64,000 bases of DNA from Hathewaya limosa (GTDB taxonomy: Bacteria > Bacillota > Clostridia > Clostridiales > Clostridiaceae), in NCBI RefSeq assembly GCF_030815255.1, contig NZ_JAUSWN010000001.1:62001-126000 (forward strand), in the 5' to 3' direction. Shown piece by piece: positions 34,101 to 42,211 of this stretch (positions are counted from its first letter, which is position 1; the number at the start of each line of letters is the position of its first letter). The notes under the pieces are model-generated. The model worked only from the letters and a program-made list of their open reading frames with translations. It searched no databases and had not been told where the DNA came from. A program made the position numbers and the translations under genes.

Positions 34101-35132
34101 ATGAAGACTAAAGTAGCTATTTTATTTGGAGGACAATCAACTGAACATGAAGTTTCAAGAGTATCTGCCTCATCAGTTTTAAGAAACATAAATCAACAAA
34201 AATTTGATGTTTATCCAATAGGAATAAATAAGGATGGAAAATGGTTTGAATATACAGGTGAAATAGATAATATAGAGAGTGGAAAATGGGAAGAAGATGA
34301 ATTTTACAAAAAACCAGAAGGAGAAAAAATTCTTTTTAATAAAGAGGTTGATGTAGTATTCCCTGTACTTCATGGTTTATATGGTGAAGATGGAACAATT
34401 CAAGGACTTTGTAAGCTTTTAAATCTTCCTTGTGTTGGACCTGGAGTAATGTCTTCGGCTGTATGTATGGATAAAGTATATACAAAATATGTTCTTGAGA
34501 GATTTGGAATAAAACAAGCAGATTATGTAGTGGTTACGGAGTTTGGATATAACAATAATAAAGAAGAGCTTATTAATACAATAGAAAATAAATTAGGATA
34601 TGATTTATTTATAAAACCATCTAATAGTGGATCTTCTGTTGGAATAACTAAGGCTCACAATAGAGAAGAACTTCTTGAGGGATTAGAAGAAGCCTTAAAA
34701 TATGATAGAAAAATTCTTGTTGAAGAAGCTTTGAATGTAAGAGAGGTAGAAGTTGCTGTTCTAGGAAATGATGAACCAAAAGCATCTATACCAGGAGAAA
34801 TCATTCCAGCTAAAGAATTCTATGATTATGAAGCAAAATATGAAAATGCAGCTTCTAAGTTATTAATTCCTGCAGCTTTATCTGATGAAGAATTAGAAAA
34901 TATTAGAGAAATAGCAGTACAGGTATACAAGGCACTAGATTGTGCAGGTATGGCTAGAGTAGACTTCTTAGTTACTAAGGAAGAAGGAGAAGTTTATTTA
35001 AATGAGGTGAATACAATTCCAGGATTTACGAGCATTAGCATGTATCCAAAAATGTGGGAGAAAACAGGAATACCTTACACAGAGTTAATTACTAAATTAA
35101 TTGAATTTGCCATTATAAGAAAAAATGGATAA
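34101..35132 (+). CDS. ddl: D-alanine--D-alanine ligase
   Basis: This 343-residue ATP-grasp enzyme makes the D-Ala-D-Ala dipeptide for peptidoglycan. It starts VAILFGGQSTEHEVSRVSA, with the characteristic EHEVS. PVLHGLYGEDGTIQGL, FIKPSNSGSSVGITK and YLNEVNTIPGFTSISMYPKMW complete the ATP- and substrate-binding set. The EVNTIPGFTS stretch agrees with the normal D-Ala enzyme. GGAGAGG precedes the ATG. The last bases overlap an unused ATG (35125) in the frame of the next gene, implying a two-gene unit. Confidence 0.95.
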   Translation: MKTKVAILFGGQSTEHEVSRVSASSVLRNINQQKFDVYPIGINKDGKWFEYTGEIDNIESGKWEEDEFYKKPEGEKILFNKEVDVVFPVLHGLYGEDGTIQGLCKLLNLPCVGPGVMSSAVCMDKVYTKYVLERFGIKQADYVVVTEFGYNNNKEELINTIENKLGYDLFIKPSNSGSSVGITKAHNREELLEGLEEALKYDRKILVEEALNVREVEVAVLGNDEPKASIPGEIIPAKEFYDYEAKYENAASKLLIPAALSDEELENIREIAVQVYKALDCAGMARVDFLVTKEEGEVYLNEVNTIPGFTSISMYPKMWEKTGIPYTELITKLIEFAIIRKNG

Positions 35133-35151
35133 AACAGAAAGGAAAGATAAT

Positions 35152-36132
35152 ATGACAAGAGCTTTAGCCATGGTTTCAGGAGGCTTAGACAGTATTTTAG
35201 CGGCGAAACTTATAAAAGATCAAGGAATAGAGGTTATAGGAATTTGTTTTAGATCATTTTTCTTTAATGAAGAAAATGCTAAAAGAATGACTAAACAAAT
35301 AGATATTCCCCTTGAAGTAGTAGATTTTTCAAAAGAGCATTTTGAAGTGGTCAAGAATCCTAAACATGGTCATGGAAAAAATATGAACCCGTGCATAGAT
35401 TGTCATGCTATGATGATGAAGTATAGTGGTGAACTTCTAGAAAAGTTTAATGCAGATTTTATTATAACTGGAGAAGTATTAAATCAAAGACCTATGTCTC
35501 AGAACAAAGGTGCTTTAAATCTAGTTAAGAAAGAATCAGGTATAGGAAATAAAATATTAAGACCATTATGTGCTTTGAATTTGGATCCTACTGAAATGGA
35601 GACAGAGGGATTAGTAGATAGAAATAAACTTTTAAAGATAAGTGGAAGAAATAGAAAAGTGCAAATGGAACTTGCGGAAAAATGGGGGATTGTAGATTAT
35701 CCATCTCCAGCAGGAGGATGTAAACTTACAGAGCCTAATTTTTCTAAAAGATTGAAAGATTTAATAGATCATAAAGAGAATATTGAGAATAGGGAGATAG
35801 ACCTATTAAAAATAGGAAGACATTTTAGAACAAGTGATAAGTGTAAGGTTATTTCCACTAGAATGCAAGAAGAAGGAGAGATTTTAAAAGATCTTTTAAC
35901 TAAAGAGGATATTTATATGTTAGCAAAAGATTTTAATGGTTCTTCAGTTGCTATAATCGGTGAATACACCAATGAAGATTTGGAAATAGCTGCTAAAATA
36001 ACAGTGAGATATTGTAAAGGTAAAGATGAGGATAAAGTTACTATTAAATATGGTGATTTTGGATCAAATTTAAGTAATGTAATTGAAACAGTAAGTGCTA
36101 CAGAACAAGAATTAGAAAAGTATATGATATAA
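35152..36132 (+). CDS. PP-loop ATP pyrophosphatase, probable tRNA thiolation enzyme (MnmA/ThiI-like) with RNA-binding tail
   Basis: This 326-residue protein starts at ATG 35152, after GAAAGGA. The earlier in-frame ATG 35125 overlaps ddl and has no site. The N-domain carries the PP-loop motif SGGLDS at residues 9-14 and an MnmA/ThiI-like fold. NPCIDCHAMMM and PSPAGGCKL provide the two cysteines expected for persulfide/disulfide chemistry. The C-terminal 120 residues (LLKIGRHFRTSDKCKVI..., KYGDFGSN) resemble the NFACT-R-type RNA-binding domain. It is often labelled ThiI-like in clostridia, but it lacks THUMP. tRNA sulfur transfer is the best guess; the target nucleotide is unknown. Confidence 0.75.
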   Translation: MTRALAMVSGGLDSILAAKLIKDQGIEVIGICFRSFFFNEENAKRMTKQIDIPLEVVDFSKEHFEVVKNPKHGHGKNMNPCIDCHAMMMKYSGELLEKFNADFIITGEVLNQRPMSQNKGALNLVKKESGIGNKILRPLCALNLDPTEMETEGLVDRNKLLKISGRNRKVQMELAEKWGIVDYPSPAGGCKLTEPNFSKRLKDLIDHKENIENREIDLLKIGRHFRTSDKCKVISTRMQEEGEILKDLLTKEDIYMLAKDFNGSSVAIIGEYTNEDLEIAAKITVRYCKGKDEDKVTIKYGDFGSNLSNVIETVSATEQELEKYMI

Positions 36133-36148
36133 AGTAAGGGGAGTTCAA

Positions 36149-36568
36149 ATGGATAAGAAGGCAATAATATCTGTTGTGAGTAAACAAAAGGGAAATGATG
36201 ATGATATTATTGAAGTAGTTACCCCAGGGAAATATTACAAAAAGGGTCAAAAGTATTATGCTGTATATGAAGAAAGTGAGCTTTCTGGTATGGAGGGTAC
36301 TACTACAATTTTAAAGATAGGACAGGACGAATTTACCATAATTAGAAAAGGCACTATAGATGCTAAAATGGTATTCAAAAATGAATTTAAAGATCATATA
36401 TTATATAGCACACCTCAAGGAGCTTTGGGACTTTCTATGGATATTTTAGATGTAAAAGTAGATGTTAATGATGATGGTGGTCTTGTTTATGCAAACTATA
36501 ATCTGAATTTAGGTGAAGGACAAAGTTTATCTACAGAAATTAATGTAAAAATTAAAGCAATATCATAG
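36149..36568 (+). CDS. DUF1934 (YwiB-like) lipocalin-fold protein
   Basis: This 139-residue cytoplasmic protein has the DUF1934 layout, a beta-barrel-like series with KYYKKGQKYYAVYEESELSGMEG, TTILKIGQDEFTIIRKG and FKDHILYSTPQGALGLSM, ending NYNLNLGEGQSLS. These residues match the YwiB family from Bacillus, whose function is unknown and which is often found near argS or ddl. AAGGGGAG precedes the ATG, 16 nt after the PP-loop gene, so it is co-transcribed. A terminator follows. Confidence 0.82.
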   Translation: MDKKAIISVVSKQKGNDDDIIEVVTPGKYYKKGQKYYAVYEESELSGMEGTTTILKIGQDEFTIIRKGTIDAKMVFKNEFKDHILYSTPQGALGLSMDILDVKVDVNDDGGLVYANYNLNLGEGQSLSTEINVKIKAIS

Positions 36569-36583
36569 TTTTAATAATGAGAG

Positions 36584-36617
36584 AAAGATGGCTAAATATA
36601 AAATGCCATCTTTTTTT
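36584..36617 (+). terminator. Terminator of the ddl operon
   Basis: The stem AAAGATGGC/GCCATCTTT is followed by a T-run. Confidence 0.8.
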
Positions 36618-36697
36618 AGTTAGTTATCCTTTAATTTGTTTATAAAAAACAATAAGTTGTCAATAATTATAAATAAAGTTTAAGGAGGAATTTAAGT

Positions 36698-36982
36698 GTG
36701 TTTTGTGAAAGAAAATATGAAAATATTATAAATATTCTTTGTAAGGCTAAGGGGGTATCAAAGAAGGAATTAATGAATGTTTTAGAAGAAGAAGAATGTG
36801 AATATTTATTATTTTTACTATTAAAGAAATATAATTGTTTAGATGAAGAAAGGTTGATGAAAGATTTTAACTTAAAAAATGTAGAAAATAAAAGTAAAAT
36901 AGCAGAAGAAAAATTTTTTGTAAATCACCAATTTAGAGAAGGATATTTTGAGGTTTTAAATCATATAAAAAAAATAGGATAA
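36698..36982 (+). CDS. Small conserved-looking protein of unknown function
   Basis: This 94-residue protein begins at GTG 36698 (or the overlapping GTG 36696 in another frame), about 7 nt after AAGGAGG. The sequence is helical and charged: IINILCKAKGVSKKELMNVLEEEECEYLLFLLLKKYN, then a KDFNLKNVENKSKIAEEKFF segment. The first half could be a small helix-turn-helix-like module, but no catalytic motif or family signature is recognisable. No membrane helix is present. It is followed after 70 nt by another small unknown gene and then rho. Strong ribosome site and coding bias support reality. Confidence 0.6.
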   Translation: MFCERKYENIINILCKAKGVSKKELMNVLEEEECEYLLFLLLKKYNCLDEERLMKDFNLKNVENKSKIAEEKFFVNHQFREGYFEVLNHIKKIG

Positions 36983-37052
36983 TTTTTAAAGGGATAAAGA
37001 TAAAGTTATAGAATAATATAAATTAATAGAAAGGCTAGTGGAGTGTGAAGCT

Positions 37053-37391
37053 ATGGAGTTAAATTCGAATGTTACAATAGCCCTTAAAAAATTAGATAAT
37101 AATTATACTATATACAATTTAAATCTATTTAATTTACAGTATATAGATGAAGGAAACATAAGTATAAATAAAATTAAAAATAATGCATTAGAATTTAAAG
37201 TATGTTGCCATTTATGTGAAAAAGAACATATATATATATATAGTATAAAGGAAATAGTAAAAAAAGATCTGATTGTTTTAGGGTGTGAAAAACTAGGTAT
37301 TCCCTTAGTTGTCCTAGGTAAAAAGGAAGAAGTTGAAAAAATGATATATCCACACAATTATGTCAATTATAAAATTAATGTTATTCTATAA
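37053..37391 (+). CDS. Small cysteine-containing protein of unknown function
   Basis: This 112-residue protein starts at ATG 37053, 9 nt after GGAG; the GTG at 37038 overlaps the ribosome site and is less likely. The sequence is beta-rich, with a central FKVCCHLCEKEHIYIY, whose CxxC plus His could bind a metal. A Rossmann-like tail follows (LIVLGCEKLGIPLVVLGKKEEVEKMI). I do not recognise the family. It ends just before a strong terminator, so it is probably co-transcribed with the 94-residue gene upstream and separate from rho. Confidence 0.6.
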   Translation: MELNSNVTIALKKLDNNYTIYNLNLFNLQYIDEGNISINKIKNNALEFKVCCHLCEKEHIYIYSIKEIVKKDLIVLGCEKLGIPLVVLGKKEEVEKMIYPHNYVNYKINVIL

Positions 37392-37424
37392 AAATATGAG
37401 TAATATAGTTTACTCATATTTTTG
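37392..37424 (+). terminator. Terminator before the rho leader
   Basis: 12-bp arms 37392-37403 and 37410-37421 are followed by T-rich sequence. Confidence 0.78.
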
Positions 37425-37731
37425 TTGTTTTTTTAACATCTTTGAATTAAAATAGTGGTTATAGGATATAATTAAAAAGCAAAGCATTTCTGAATAAAGT
37501 TTTATATCTAAATTTATTCCCAAATTATTAATTAATAGGCAATCAAAAAGTAAATAAAAATACGACAAAATATATTATTTGTTGTATGCGAAATTTTCAA
37601 TTAAAACATTTAATTTACAGAATCATAAGTTTTATAAAGGTGTTGTGATTAAGAAATATTATAAAGTAGATTAGAAGGGAGGAGGCATCTAGTAAATTTT
37701 TATATTTATTATATATACTAGGTGTATATAG
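37425..37731 (+). promoter_or_regulatory. Untranslated leader region of rho with hairpin between Shine-Dalgarno and start
   Basis: About 300 nt without ORFs. At its end a very strong GAAGGGAGGAGG (37674-37685) abuts a 9-bp stem CATCTAGTA/TACTAGGTG (37686-37694 and 37716-37724). The rho GTG lies 7 nt after the stem. A weaker AGGTG in the 3' arm could alternatively be the real, hairpin-masked ribosome site. rho is autoregulated in other bacteria, so a regulatory leader is plausible. No firm promoter was identified. Confidence 0.5.
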
Positions 37732-39228
37732 GTGGCTTATATGGATTTATCCAATAAAAATTTAAATGAATTAAGAGAAATAGCTAAAAAGTTAGAAATA
37801 AAAAATATATCTAAGTTTAGAAAAGCAGAACTAATTGATGAAATAAGAAATAATTCCACAATGTTTATAGAAAAGAATGGGGTTATATTAAAAGAAAAAA
37901 TTTCACAAAAAACTTGTAAAGATGAAGATGAAATACAAGAAAATAAAGTTATTTATAAAAATAATGTGATTAATAAAGAAAATAAATGTAGTGATAAAAA
38001 TTCGGATTTTGAGAGAAGAGAATCAGAGTACAAACCAGAGCATAAGAAAGAAAAATTAAAGGAAATGATACATGATTCAAATAGTGCCAAAGGTGTATTA
38101 GAATTAATTGATAATAATAACTTTGGTTTTTTAAGAGGTAATAATTATTTAACTTGTTCGGAGGATATTTATGTTTCACCTTCTCAAATAAGAAAGTTTA
38201 ATTTAAAAACAGGTGATGAGGTTAAAGGAAAAGTTAGAATTCCAAAAGAAGGTGAAAAGTTTAGAGCATTACTTTATGTAGAAAGTATTAATGGAGAGTC
38301 GCCAGAAAAGGCAATTGGTAGAGAACCTTTTGAAAAACTTATCCCTATATATCCAGAACAAAGATTGTTTTTAGAAACTTCTAAAGAAGATACAGCATCT
38401 AGACTTATGGATATAATATGTCCAATAGGAAAAGGACAAAGAGGATTAATAGTGGCACCCCCTAAAGCTGGTAAAACAACATTATTGCAAAAAATAGCTA
38501 ATAGTATTACTAAAAATCATTCTAATGTAAAGTTAATAGTTTTATTAATAGATGAAAGACCAGAAGAAGTTACAGAAATGCAAGAAAAAATAAATGGTGA
38601 AGTAATATATTCAACTTTTGATGAGGAACCTTCACATCATATTAAAGTTGCAGATATGGTTTTAGAAAGAGCTAAGAGAATGGTGGAACAAGGTCAAGAT
38701 GTTGTTATACTAATGGACAGTTTAACAAGACTTACAAGAGCTAATAACTTAGTTATAGAGCCAACAGGTAGAACTCTTTCAGGTGGACTAGATCCAGGAG
38801 CTCTAATAAAGCCTAAAAAGTTTTTTGGTGCGGCTAGAAATATAAAAAATGGGGCTAGTTTAACTATTTTAGCTACAGTATTAGTGGATACTGGAAGTCG
38901 TATGGATGATATGATTTTTGAAGAATTTAAGGGTACCGGAAATATGGAAGTACATTTAGATAGAAAACTTCAGGAAAGAAGAATATTCCCAGCAATAGAT
39001 GTTTATAAATCAGGAACGAGAAGAGAAGATTTACTTTTAAGTAGGGAAGAGTTAGAAGTTGCATTTAATATAAGAAGAAATATGTATAAAGAAGGAAATG
39101 CTCAAGTGATTACGGAAAAGTTAATTGGATTATTAGGAAAAACTAAGAATAACAATGAACTTGTAAGTGTTTTACATAAAAATGCCGAAATTATTAATAA
39201 AGAAGGTAAAAATAAAAACGAAATATAA
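37732..39228 (+). CDS. rho: Transcription termination factor Rho
   Basis: This 498-residue protein starts at GTG 37732; ATG 37741 three codons later is possible. The N-terminal Rho helical domain (DLSNKNLNELREIAKKLEIKNIS) is followed by a Lys/Glu-rich insertion of about 60 residues. The cold-shock-like RNA-binding domain comes next (GVLELIDNNNFGFLRG, DIYVSPSQIRKFNL). The RecA-like ATPase has Walker A GLIVAPPKAGKTTLL, VIVLMDSLTRLTRANN-type Walker B and TGRTLSGGLDPGAL. It ends transcripts not coupled to translation. rpmE follows convergently and tdk beyond it, the usual Firmicute order. Confidence 0.95.
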   Translation: MAYMDLSNKNLNELREIAKKLEIKNISKFRKAELIDEIRNNSTMFIEKNGVILKEKISQKTCKDEDEIQENKVIYKNNVINKENKCSDKNSDFERRESEYKPEHKKEKLKEMIHDSNSAKGVLELIDNNNFGFLRGNNYLTCSEDIYVSPSQIRKFNLKTGDEVKGKVRIPKEGEKFRALLYVESINGESPEKAIGREPFEKLIPIYPEQRLFLETSKEDTASRLMDIICPIGKGQRGLIVAPPKAGKTTLLQKIANSITKNHSNVKLIVLLIDERPEEVTEMQEKINGEVIYSTFDEEPSHHIKVADMVLERAKRMVEQGQDVVILMDSLTRLTRANNLVIEPTGRTLSGGLDPGALIKPKKFFGAARNIKNGASLTILATVLVDTGSRMDDMIFEEFKGTGNMEVHLDRKLQERRIFPAIDVYKSGTRREDLLLSREELEVAFNIRRNMYKEGNAQVITEKLIGLLGKTKNNNELVSVLHKNAEIINKEGKNKNEI

Positions 39229-39236
39229 GATATTAA

Positions 39237-39271
39237 AAATGAAGATTAGTTATAGTAACTAATCTTCATTT
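39237..39271 (+). terminator. Terminator of rho
   Basis: Perfect 16-bp arms 39237-39252 and 39256-39271 with a 3-nt loop. Confidence 0.82.
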
Positions 39272-39284
39272 GTTTAGATATAAA

Positions 39285-39314
39285 AAAAGAAGGATAAATA
39301 GATATCCTTCTTAA
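39285..39314 (-). terminator. Terminator of rpmE
   Basis: A stem of AAGAAGGATA and its complement with a 6-nt loop is preceded on the plus strand by an A-run, i.e. a U-tail for the minus-strand transcript. Confidence 0.78.
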
Positions 39315-39318
39315 AAAA

Positions 39319-39531
39319 TTATTCTTCAATGTTAATATTGAATTTTTTCATGAATTTATCAATTCTACCACCTTGGTCTACAACCTTTTGTTTTCCAGTA
39401 AAGAATGGGTGGCATTTTGAACAAATTTCAATTTTTAATTCAGGTTTAACTGAACCAGTTGTGAAAGTGTTACCACATGCACATTTAACTACTGCATCAT
39501 TATGATATTCTGGATGTAAGTTCTTTTTCAT
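39319..39531 (-). CDS. rpmE: 50S ribosomal protein L31, zinc-binding form
   Basis: This 70-residue L31 protein reads MKKNLHPEYHNDAVVKCACG and later IEICSKCHPFFTGKQK. The CxC and CxxC cysteine pairs identify the zinc-containing C+ form; the CSKCHPFFTGKQ block is the L31 signature. AAGAGGTG precedes the ATG. Monocistronic, with a strong promoter (39587-39615) and its own terminator. Confidence 0.96.
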   Translation of the reverse strand: MKKNLHPEYHNDAVVKCACGNTFTTGSVKPELKIEICSKCHPFFTGKQKVVDQGGRIDKFMKKFNINIEE

Positions 39532-39586
39532 TACATATTCACCTCTTCTTTAAACAAAATATTGTATACCCGTCTTCAACTATTAA

Positions 39587-39615
39587 ATTGTAACATGTCA
39601 ACATATTTAAGTCAA
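39587..39615 (-). promoter_or_regulatory. Sigma-A promoter of rpmE
   Basis: On the minus strand TTGACT (39615-39610), 17-nt spacer, TACAAT (39592-39587). The start codon is about 55 nt downstream. Confidence 0.7.
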
Positions 39616-39707
39616 TATTAGGTTTTACTATTTATAATTTTTTGTGTATCTGATAAAATTATAAAGTAAATTATAAAAAACAAGACATAAGTTTAGGAGG
39701 AAAGTTG

Positions 39708-40286
39708 ATGGACATATTGAGAAATCATGGTTGGCTTGAAATCATAGTAGGCCCTATGTATAGTGGAAAGTCTGAGGAACTTATTAGAAGAGTTAGAAGG
39801 GCTAATATAGCTAAACAAAAAGTTCAAGTTTTTAAGCCTAGTATTGATGATAGATATGATAAAGAAAATGTTGTATCTCATTGTGGAGAAGCTATAGAGG
39901 GAAAATCAGTTTCAAGTGCAGATGAAATTTTAAAATTTACTCAAGAAAATACTAAGGTAGTTGCTATAGATGAAATTCAATTTTTTGACCAAGATATTAT
40001 AATGGTTATAAGAGAATTAACAAGTAAAAATAAAAGAGTCATTTGCGCAGGATTAGACATGGATTTTAGAGGGGAACCTTTTGGAGTAGTTCCACAATTA
40101 ATGGCTATAGCAGAATATGTTCAGAAAGTAAGTGCTATTTGTGTATGTTGTGGTAATCCTGCAACTAGAACTCAAAGGTTAATTAATGGAATTCCTGCTA
40201 AATATAATGAAAATGTAGTGTTAATTGGGGCCAAGGAAAGTTATGAGGCTAGATGTATTGAGTGTTATATAGAACCAGAAAAATAA
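39708..40286 (+). CDS. tdk: Thymidine kinase
   Basis: This 192-residue type II thymidine kinase phosphorylates thymidine for salvage. The P-loop GPMYSGKSEELIRRVRRA is at the N-terminus. VVAIDEIQFFD is the Walker B/lasso start, CAGLDMDFRGEPFG is diagnostic, and zinc cysteines appear in CVCCGNPATRTQRL and CIEC near the end. Start ATG 39708 is 7 nt after AGGAGG; a TTG at 39705 is adjacent. It begins the tdk-yqhQ-prmC-prfA run. Confidence 0.95.
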   Translation: MDILRNHGWLEIIVGPMYSGKSEELIRRVRRANIAKQKVQVFKPSIDDRYDKENVVSHCGEAIEGKSVSSADEILKFTQENTKVVAIDEIQFFDQDIIMVIRELTSKNKRVICAGLDMDFRGEPFGVVPQLMAIAEYVQKVSAICVCCGNPATRTQRLINGIPAKYNENVVLIGAKESYEARCIECYIEPEK

Positions 40287-40304
40287 TTTTTTCGAGGTGT
40301 AATT

Positions 40305-41231
40305 ATGGGAAAATATAAGAATGTAGGTGGTCAGGCGGTTATTGAAGGCGTCATGATGCGTGGAAGTAAGAAAATGGCTACTGCTATAAGAAAAGAAAAT
40401 GGGGAAATAAGTGTAAAATCTGAAGAAATAGTTCCACTAAGTAAGAAAAATAAACTTTTTTCTGTTCCTATAATTAGAGGAATAGTGAGTTTTATTGATT
40501 CTTTAATTATAGGAATTAATATACTAAATTATTCAGCTAGTTTTTTTGAAGATGAGGAAGAAGAAGGAAAGTTTGATAAATGGTTTAAGGAAACTTTTAA
40601 AGAAAAAGGTACAGATATACTTGTGGGAATATCTTTAATTCTTTCTTTAGTATTTTCATTTATGTTGTTTTTTGTAATGCCTACATTTGTTTCAGGATTA
40701 TTGAGGAACATTGTTAAGAATAAGTTTGCTTTAAATATTTTAGAAGGACTATTTAGGGTTTTAATTTTAGTTATATATATTTTTGTTGTAAGTAAAATGG
40801 GCGATATAAAAAGGGTATTTCAATATCATGGTGCGGAACATAAAACAATCTTTTGCTATGAAGCAGAAGCGGAATTAACAGTAGAAAATGTTAAAAAATT
40901 TGAGAGATTTCACCCAAGATGTGGAACTAATTTTTTATTTCTTGTTATGATAATTAGTATTTTAATTTTTTCAGTGGTAGGATGGGAATCATTATGGCAA
41001 AGAATATTATACAGATTATTATTACTACCTGCTGTTTTGGGAGTGTCTTATGAAGCAATAAAATGGATGGGGAAAAGTGATGGATTTTTAAGTAGATTTT
41101 TTGCTTATCCAGGATTATTACTTCAAAGAATTACTACAGAAGAACCGGATGAAAAACAAATAGAGGTAGCTATAAAAGCATTGAAGTTTGCGGAAGGTAT
41201 TGAAGAAGTTAATGATACTGAAGAAAAGTAG
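40305..41231 (+). CDS. DUF1385 (YqhQ) membrane protein
   Basis: This 308-residue membrane protein begins NVGGQAVIEGVMMRGSKKMATAIRK, the YqhQ/DUF1385 signature. It has several transmembrane helices (about 110-165 and 205-240). The highly conserved VFQYHGAEHKTIFCYE and FERFHPRCGTNFLFLV suggest a metal- or substrate-binding site of unknown nature. The family is widespread in Firmicutes, commonly between rpmE/tdk and prmC as here. Function unknown. GAGGTG precedes the ATG. Confidence 0.9.
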   Translation: MGKYKNVGGQAVIEGVMMRGSKKMATAIRKENGEISVKSEEIVPLSKKNKLFSVPIIRGIVSFIDSLIIGINILNYSASFFEDEEEEGKFDKWFKETFKEKGTDILVGISLILSLVFSFMLFFVMPTFVSGLLRNIVKNKFALNILEGLFRVLILVIYIFVVSKMGDIKRVFQYHGAEHKTIFCYEAEAELTVENVKKFERFHPRCGTNFLFLVMIISILIFSVVGWESLWQRILYRLLLLPAVLGVSYEAIKWMGKSDGFLSRFFAYPGLLLQRITTEEPDEKQIEVAIKALKFAEGIEEVNDTEEK

Positions 41232-41282
41232 CTTTCAGTTGTTTAAAAAGCTATTATTTTAATTGAAAGGGGGTAGGCCCAG

Positions 41283-42131
41283 TTGAATTTAGGATACTGT
41301 TTAAAATATGCATATGATTTATTAAAATCAGAAAATATAGATTCATATATGTTAGATGTTCAGTTACTAATGTGTAAAGTGTTAAATAAAGATAAAATGT
41401 TTTTAATAATGAATAGAGATTATAAACTAACAGAGAAAGAAAAGAATGAATTCTTTAAATTAGTTGAACTTAGAAAACAAAGAATGCCAATAAAATATAT
41501 TTTAGAGCAATGTGAGTTTATGGGTATACCTTTTTATGTTAGAGAAGGGGTTTTAATACCAAGACCAGATACAGAAATATTAGTTGAGTGGGCATTAAAT
41601 TTAATAGAAAAAGAAAAAATAACAAAAGTATGTGATTTATGTTGTGGAAGTGGTGCTATAGGACTTACAGTGGCTAAAAATAATGAGCAGTGTAAAGTTG
41701 AGCTGTACGATATTTCTAGGGATGCTTTAGAAGTTACAGAAGAAAATATAAAAAGATTACAATTAAAAAATGCACAGGTTAAATATAGTGATTTACTGGA
41801 AAGGCCTATTAGAGAAACTAAGAAGTTTGAACTTTTACTTTCAAACCCCCCATATATAGCTAAAGAAGAAGTAAATAAATTAATGAAGGATGTAAAGGAT
41901 TTTGAACCATTTATTGCATTATGTGGTGGAGAAGATGGATTGGACTTTTATAGAAAAATTACAAAACAAAGCAAATTAGTATTAGAAAAAAGAGCTTATA
42001 TTGGGTTTGAAATAGGATATGATCAAGGTGAAAGTGTAAGTAAACTTTTAGGTGAAGAGGGTTTTAATAAAATAGAGGTATTAAAAGATTTTAGTGGTTT
42101 AGATAGAGTTGTTATAGGTCAAAATCAATAG
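41283..42131 (+). CDS. prmC: Release-factor glutamine methyltransferase
   Basis: This 282-residue SAM-dependent methyltransferase modifies the GGQ glutamine of release factors. It starts at TTG 41283 after AAAGGGGG. An N-terminal helical domain ends with RMPIKYILEQCEFMG and LIPRPDTEILVEW. The SAM-binding fold (VCDLCCGSGAIGLTVAK) and the catalytic NPPY in LLLSNPPYIAKEEV follow. GGEDGLDFYRKI is also typical. prfA, its substrate gene, follows directly. Confidence 0.94.
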   Translation: MNLGYCLKYAYDLLKSENIDSYMLDVQLLMCKVLNKDKMFLIMNRDYKLTEKEKNEFFKLVELRKQRMPIKYILEQCEFMGIPFYVREGVLIPRPDTEILVEWALNLIEKEKITKVCDLCCGSGAIGLTVAKNNEQCKVELYDISRDALEVTEENIKRLQLKNAQVKYSDLLERPIRETKKFELLLSNPPYIAKEEVNKLMKDVKDFEPFIALCGGEDGLDFYRKITKQSKLVLEKRAYIGFEIGYDQGESVSKLLGEEGFNKIEVLKDFSGLDRVVIGQNQ

Positions 42132-42211
42132 AATAAATGGTTTTATTGTTAATGATAAATCTTTATGATATAATAATATAATGTTAAATTATAATTACGG
42201 AGTGATATAGA

